From: Camarhynchus parvulus
Lineage: Eukaryota > Chordata > Aves > Passeriformes > Thraupidae
Direction: 5' to 3'
Length of the DNA: 64,000 nt
Assembly: GCF_901933205.1 (NCBI RefSeq)
Contig: NC_044581.1
Location: forward strand, 6,434,001 to 6,498,000
A program made the translations under genes and the position numbers. A model generated the notes under the pieces. That model did no database searches, was not told the DNA's origin, and worked only from the letters and a program-made list of their open reading frames with translations. Shown here piece after piece: positions 59,001 through 64,000 of this stretch. Every line of letters starts with the position of its first letter. Position 1 is the first letter of the stretch.

Positions 59001-59675
59001 TTGGACATGCTCTGTGTGTTCTCCACCCTGCATGGGTACATTCCTGCATTTGCTTTGTTCACATTGGCAAAGATGAGCTGGGCCAGATCATTTTTCTTCT
59101 TCACACCCCCTCCATTCTGCTGTTCTCCATCATTTCAGGTGACATTAAACCACTTCACCTCCCTGGCAGTGCTGCTCAAACCTGACTGCTCAGACACTGC
59201 AAGATGAGACCTAACCCTGCCAACACATGAACTGTGGCTGAAATCTGGTGAGCAAATCCTGCTGGAAAAAACAACCCTATAGGAGGGCTGGTTTTGTCTT
59301 AAGGAATATCCACATCTGACCCCACTCTGCAATAATCAGGCTTATAAGCATGTCTGTTTCCTTCGCCCCAACTGTTTTCTCTCCCTGCTGCTGAAGGCAA
59401 AGCTGGTTCAAAGCCCCTGGAGCTCACAGCCTGTGCAAGCACAGCTGCAAGGGGGACCCCTTGGCAAGGCACATGGCAAGGTGCTGCTGCAGAAGAGGGG
59501 CTGAATGATGCAAGAGGGGAGGTAAAAGCAGCAGCAGGCACTTTCCACACCTTCTGCAGGCATAAGCATAGAGGGAAGAGCTCAGAGCAGAGGCAAGGGC
59601 ACTGGGGGACTCACCAAGTGGCAGCCAGGTGAGGAGCAGCAGGGGCAGGAAGGTGTTCGCCAGCCAGGGCTCCAT
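56046..59675 (-). CDS. Unidentified single-pass membrane receptor with two ITIMs
   Basis: Six exons join with GT-AG and matched phases: 59675-59615, 58370-57984, 57582-57532, 57149-57045, 56573-56527 and 56234-56046, giving 279 aa. Exon 1 is a signal peptide (MEPWLANTFLPLLLL; an in-frame ATG also lies at 59693). The ectodomain has eight N-x-S/T sequons, many Cys residues and a 43-residue tandem repeat. I cannot assign it to a standard V-set fold. The TM helix (LLLCILLGLAVGTLLYMPI, then GFLLW) is followed by QCRRNRT. The tail contains LTYANL and VIYTEI, both fitting (I/V/L/S)xYxx(I/V/L) ITIMs, so SHP-1/2 recruitment and inhibitory signalling are inferred. The YANLKFEKKG..NVIYTEIK layout recalls Siglec, SIRP or CD300 tails. 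The two tyrosines are too far apart for an ITAM. The gene name is unknown. Alternatively the locus could be a recent pseudogene, but the spliced ORF is open. Confidence 0.72.
58012..58269 (-). repeat. 129-bp in-frame tandem duplication inside the ITIM receptor ectodomain exon
   Basis: Copy A is 58012-58140 and copy B is 58141-58269. Period 129 bp equals 43 codons. Each copy encodes QTNTVFLGENCMNFTSSSLC and ends FIT.PNSTDAGN. The stretch around 'gtgaaattcatacagttttc' is nearly identical between copies, while the rest has drifted and one copy gained two extra cysteines. Confidence 0.93.
58972..59261 (-). pseudogene. Decayed Ig-domain exon between receptor exons 1 and 2
   Basis: A phase-1 exon shape with acceptor ttttttccag before 59261 and donor G|GTAAGG after 58972. 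Pieces of an Ig domain are readable: a B-strand-like LILQC in the frame entered from exon 1, then after a frameshift EVKWFNVT (C strand) and IFANVNKANAGMYPCRVE (E-F strands). In the entry frame a TGA occurs at 59178-59176, and the second frame has another TGA at 59137-59135. The 'NVNK..GxYxCRV' wording resembles CD79A and related Ig domains. Splicing it in would truncate the protein, so it is probably skipped. Confidence 0.75.
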
Positions 59676-59699
59676 GCTCCCCAAGAGCCTCACAGCGAC

Positions 59700-61800
59700 C
59701 GTGCTGGGTGCCTGATGGGATCAGCCGGGAGTCTCTGTCTCTCCCTGCAGTGAGGGGTCACTGCTCAGGCAAGGGCAGCTGAAGCCTTGCTGGGACCTCA
59801 CCCCTGCACCACTGGGCCAGGCAGTTTCCTCTGTGCTCACAGGCTTCCTCTTCTCTTCCCCTTCTCTTGCCTCAGCCCAATTCTTATCTCCTCTGTTCTC
59901 TGATTCCTCCTCTGGTTTCATCCTGACAACACGCTCTCGGCCCTGAGACCCGAGTAATGCCCCGGGAGCTGCTGAGGGCCATTTCCCACTCTGCTAAGGC
60001 CAGCCCAGCTCCCCGCCACTTCCCCAGCTTCCTGCAGCACCACCTCCCCAGGCCACCCCAGCCTGTTCGGTTTTGCACCAGGGAATGGAGCCCCTGGAGG
60101 ACGCAGCGCTGCTGTCTCGATGGGGGTTGATATCCACACCCATGTGGTGATCGGGTGTGCTCCTGCTGAGCCCAGGTGGGGACACACACACCCTGCCACC
60201 CCCACACACACCCTGCCACCCCCATACACACCCTGCCAGCCCCCACACACACCCTGCCAGCCCCCCCACACACCCTGCCAGCCCCAGGGACCTGCGGTTT
60301 GACATAGGGATGGGCTTGATCAGAGTGCTCTGCTTGTGGGATGTACACGGCCCTGCAGAGCCCTGCTCCCAGTCTGGCCATGAGGACCCAGATGCCAGCT
60401 CCTGTCACTTTGCTGCCACTGCCCTGTATTTCCCTACCACCTCTGGCACGAGGAACATGAATATCCATCAGACCAGACACAGCTTGTGTCACCCTTGCCA
60501 CCAAAGGGACAAGGGCAGCAGTCAGCAGGTGCAGGCCCCTCTGTCCTCCCAGCCTCTGTGGGTGCAATCTCTGCTGCTCCCCACTGTCTGCCACCACTCT
60601 TCCTCTTCATACTCAGAGCAAAACCTCCTCCCATCTGCCATTTCCTCCCCTTTAGTTTCTATCAGCATCCACAGTTATCGCCCTCCACACCACGTTGGGA
60701 ACACACAGCCCAGCCCCACGTGTCTCCAGAAGAAAGGGTGTTCACTGGAGCTCTGCTCCACCAGCCAGTGGAACTTCCTGGCTGAAGCTGAGGTCTCATC
60801 TGTAAACCAACCCACATGAGGAAACAGCAACACCAGCATGATATTTGCTGATAAGATGGTACAAGATCCACAAGAATGATAAGTGAGAGGTTCTGTATCA
60901 CTCTTGCTCTGCCCTCTGGACCTCTGCATCTCTTCCCATGCTCTTTCTGATGTTCAGTTCCTCTCTGCATTTGAATCTTTATCTTCTCTCATTTCACAAC
61001 TGCATAACGATGTGTACATGTTTGCTTCCTTCCTTTTCATTTCTATTCTGGTTCTCACGTTTCCTGGCACTGATGAAGCCAAGACCTTCTCCAGCAGGAC
61101 GTGCCTTCCCCCTGTCCCCAGCTGTGGTGCTGGTGGAACTAAAGGTTAATGTCTTGCTTTCTGCTGACTCCACAGAGGTGCTCTCCTACCAGAGCCCCTT
61201 CCAGCTCCACAGCCACATTCCATGGTGCTCTCTGCCAAGGAGAAAAGAGAGCAGGAAATGACAATGCTGCTGTTAATAACAGGGTGCCCCGTGTCAGCAG
61301 GGCTACACCGGGCACTACACAATGTCCACAGCAACAGGGAGGCTGCGGAGTTCCTCAGGAGCTCCCCACTCCCTTGAAGAACACGAGGGAAATACAGAAG
61401 GTGCCACCAAGGTCTTCCTCTCCCAGCTGCTGAGAGCCAGCGAGCAGCCGTGCGAGGCTGGGGAGGACGAGGAGCGCTGTGAGGAGCGCTGTTTTCAGCC
61501 GGCCCGCGGGGATTTTACAGAGCTGTTCCTTGGGTGTCGTGGTGCTCTGCCCTCTGCAGGGCCGCCAAAAGCGATCCTGCCCCACGCCCGAACCTCACAG
61601 CGCTGTGGGGCTCACATCGATCTGAGGCCCCTGAGCCCCCATGGAGCTGGGCACGGAAGAGCCACCGTCAGAGGAGCTGGAGCTGGTGCTGGTGCCAGCG
61701 AGCAGGAGGTGCTGCACACACCGGCGGGGTCCCGGGCTCCCTGAGGCACAGCACCATCGAGAGACGGCCACCCCTCAGACCAGCTCCGGGCACAGCCCGA
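59700..61800. other. Intergenic, no gene seen
   Basis: Contains the 60.2 kb repeat array and otherwise unique sequence. Later exons of any minus-strand gene starting at the 61.9 kb island should lie here, but none was recognised. Confidence 0.4.
60180..60290. repeat. About 20-bp tandem repeat (ACACCCTGCCA units)
   Basis: Five to six copies of 'cacaccctgccagcccccac' and variants. It is strongly C-rich on plus and G-rich on minus. Confidence 0.88.
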
Positions 61801-61919
61801 AAACGCAGAGCGCCTCACCACCGCTCATCGCGCTGTTCTCCCATTGGTTGTTATCTCTGTCCGTCACTGTAAGCCCCGCCTCTCCGCCCATCTACGCCGC
61901 AGGATTGGCCGTACCTTAC

Positions 61920-61951
61920 GCAGTGTCTGAAGCTCCCCAGGGCGCCGCCAT
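61920..61951 (-). CDS. Candidate first coding exon of an unknown gene
   Basis: A 32-nt start exon, MAAPWGASDT plus two bases, with Kozak-like cccagcATGG and a consensus GTAAGG donor. Without splicing, the ORF stops one codon later at TAA. No continuing exon was recognised to the left, so this may be chance. Confidence 0.25.
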
Positions 61952-62002
61952 GCTGGGTGCCGCTGCCCGGCAGAGGGGCGGTGCGGCGCGGGGCTGTCGC
62001 GC

Positions 62003-62113
62003 ATGCGCGGGCCGGGCAGGGCCGCCGCCCCGGGAGCGCGCGGCCGCCTCGGGAGCGCGCCCGGCCCGAGGATGCGCCAGGCGGGACAACCCCGGTGGCC
62101 CGGCCGGGCACAG
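62003..62113 (+). CDS. Candidate first exon of an unknown gene extending right
   Basis: 37 Arg/Pro/Ala-rich codons end exactly at a CAG|GTGAGG donor in the CpG island. The composition is that expected of any GC-rich sequence, so it may equally be a noncoding first exon. Confidence 0.25.
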
Positions 62114-62330
62114 GTGAGGGCGGCTCGGACCCCTCGAGCCCCCCGGGCTCCTCCGCTGTCCCGGGGCCGCTGGGCGGCGAGGGGGGCGCGCTCCTGCCAG
62201 AGGGCGCGGGGCCGGGAGGGGCCGGGGGTACCAACTCCGTGTGGGCCGGTGAGGTGAGGGGGGCCCGTCCCGCCCAGACCTCTGAAGGGGGAGGCCTGGT
62301 GAGGTGAGGCGAGGTGAGCCCTGCCCTGTT

Positions 62331-64000
62331 CCTGAGGTGAGGCGGGGTCAGGTGAGCTCTGTCCCGTCCAGCCCCGTGAGGAGCCGCACAGGGGGAGCAG
62401 CTGCCCGAGCCCCGGGCACACAGAGCGAGCACCGCGGGCCGTGCCAGCGGCATCCCGGGGCTGCCATGGCCGTGCCGCGGGCTTTGCATCAAGGCCGGTT
62501 TGGTTCCCAGGGTGTTCCCGCTGCTGCTGTCTCCGGCACGGTCCTCACTGCCACCTTCGGCCTCGGGCGGCACCTGTGGGAAGAGCCGTGCCTGGAACGG
62601 GGCCTTTGCTGCCGTACGGGCAGACCAGGAAGGACAGAGTGCTGTGCCGGGCTTGTCTCCAGGTGTGGTGGGAGCTCCTTCGGGCTGTGGACTCGTGGGT
62701 TATCGCACAACCCGCTGGCGCTGAATCAAAAGCACGTTTAGTAATGAAAGCACGTCAGTTTTGACATGGACACGTGAGCCATTCCATACACAGCCTCAAG
62801 TATATTTGTGCCAGAGGGCAGAAGTGTTTGCTGATGTGCTCCTCCACCATGTGCCTCGTCTTTCTTGGAACCCAAAAGGAACTTTTTAGGATAAGTTGGA
62901 GACATGTGAAAAGCTTTCTCTTTATGCAGAGCTAGTGCTACCCTGGCCAGCACCTTTCTGAATATGTGCTGTTATTTTCACTACCTATAGTGGTCCTCAA
63001 CAGTTTCTGGGCCCTGTGATCCTTGTCTGTACTATCAAATTTTTGAAACTTCTGCCTTTGGAGCTCCCAGACTGCTTCAACATGCAATTGAATGGGATGC
63101 TGTAGGAACCATCAGGTTTTTCATTGCATTGGGTCACAAACTTATTGTTGCTCTGTGTACCAAAAGAGTCAAAAAGCTCCTTTCTATGACCAGGATGTGC
63201 CTTCAAACTCACTGTGAAATTCAGCAAAAATGAAGGTGTTTTGTGGCCACAAAAAAGAGGAATGGCAGAGCTCTTAAGTGTTTCAGTTGGAAAATTTAAG
63301 TCAGAATGATGTTGCAGGATTGATTATTTAATCTCTGTTAAAAAGAGATTGATTTTTATCTCCTGACATGCAAGATACCTGTTGCAATCTGGTTTCAGTT
63401 GCCCATAAAAGCTCTGCCATTTGTGTTTCCTGGGGGAGGGTTCTCACTGGAGTGTTCATTCCAATGTTTGACTGCTGGAGAGGTTGATGCACTAGGATTT
63501 TAATTTTTATAACTGATTTGCTGAGGCTTGTGTGAAGGTTTGAGACTTGGCAAGTTCTAAAGTAAATATGTAGAAATTGTACCTAATTGTAAGCTGGTGT
63601 TGGTACCAGTTTCAGGCATTTCTTTCTCAGAGCTGTTCCCATGCTCTGCCAAAACCAGTTTTCTCTAGTTTTCAGTTCAGTGCTAGATGTGACTTGTGTG
63701 CATTCAGTGAGCCTCAGTGGATAGACAAGAGTCCCTGTAAATGACAAATGTCTGCACTGTCTCATGGCAAGGGTGCTTCACAACTTTAAAAAGTCTGCTG
63801 CAAGGAACCACCTCCTTCAGATTGTTTTGTTCCTGCCTTCTCTGAGCTCCATTTGATGTGCTCCTGTATGGTGAAGGACAATGAAAATTGCAGTTTTCTC
63901 CATCCTAAGCCACTCTTGACTTTATTACTTGTGACTCTTTCAAACGGAGGAATCTTTCCTTGCTTAGGTCTTCCTTTTCAGGAGATTTTGGTGCTTTTGA
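62331..64000. other. Right end, no exon recognised
   Basis: CpG content falls off by 62.7 kb and the rest is AT-richer, intron-like sequence. It is consistent with a first intron of a gene starting at the 62 kb island and continuing beyond the window. No repeat element or coding exon was identified. Confidence 0.4.

Larger units (their letters stand above)
61800..62330. promoter_or_regulatory. CpG-island promoter, probably bidirectional
   Basis: Two inverted CCAAT boxes (attgg near 61843 and 61904), a GC box (ccccgcct, 61874-61881) and a perfect NRF1 palindrome GCGCATGCGC at 61999-62008 lie in CpG-dense sequence. Candidate first coding exons leave in both directions. On minus, ATG at 61951 in good context reads MAAPWGASDT.. 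up to donor GC|GTAAGG, exon end 61920. On plus, ATG at 62003 is open to CACAG|GTGAGG, exon end 62113. Neither was identified. Confidence 0.65.

Noticed and set aside
59135..59178. Selenocysteine reading of the TGA codons in the relic Ig exon
   Set aside because: There is also a frameshift between the Ig fragments, and Ig receptors are not selenoproteins. Decay is the simpler explanation.
56046..59675. CD79A as the identity of the ITIM receptor
   Set aside because: Only the decayed exon resembles CD79A-type Ig wording. The tail has two ITIMs instead of an ITAM, with 15 residues between the two motifs.
60180..60290. CRISPR-like array
   Set aside because: The repeats are directly adjacent with no unique spacers, in a vertebrate genome. 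It is a simple tandem repeat.

Overview
The window is vertebrate nuclear DNA, most likely from a songbird-like bird. Multi-exon genes have short GT-AG introns and CpG-island promoters. The interspersed repeats are CR1 LINE 3' ends plus short solo LTRs of a type I associate with passerines. No prokaryotic, viral or organellar gene set is present. Gene identities come from reading translated exons against remembered vertebrate proteins; no database search was possible.

Layout from left to right: ADGRG1 (GPR56) on the minus strand, with its 3' end (TM5 onward) cut off at base 1 (126-5753); a gene-poor 14 kb with a CpG island (10.2-11.6 kb), a decamer-like repeat array, a solo LTR and a CR1 piece; CCDC102A on plus (promoter about 18.1-18.6 kb, CDS 20031-24532); DOK4 on plus (promoter about 25.4-25.7 kb, CDS 26883-29590); POLR2C on minus (CDS 38813-32566); COQ9 on minus (CDS 46363-39005); CIAPIN1 on plus (CDS 48379-52284), divergent from COQ9 across a shared CpG promoter; an unidentified ITIM-bearing membrane receptor on minus (CDS 59675-56046); and a second bidirectional-looking CpG island at 61.8-62.3 kb whose genes lie outside or could not be read.

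The block ADGRG1-CCDC102A-DOK4-POLR2C-COQ9-CIAPIN1 matches human 16q21 in order and relative orientation. Two differences stand out. I see no ADGRG5-like receptor between ADGRG1 and CCDC102A. The place next to CIAPIN1 that holds chemokine genes in mammals holds the ITIM receptor here. The reconstructed products are close to the human lengths: POLR2C 275 aa, COQ9 315, CIAPIN1 308, DOK4 328, CCDC102A 543.

The genes are mostly housekeeping: an RNA polymerase II core subunit, a coenzyme Q biosynthesis lipid-binding protein, a cytosolic Fe-S assembly factor, an adaptor for receptor tyrosine kinases and a coiled-coil protein. They are flanked by two cell-surface receptor genes. The least ordinary object is the ITIM receptor, which has a decayed Ig exon between its signal-peptide exon and its working ectodomain exon, and an in-frame 43-codon tandem duplication inside that ectodomain.
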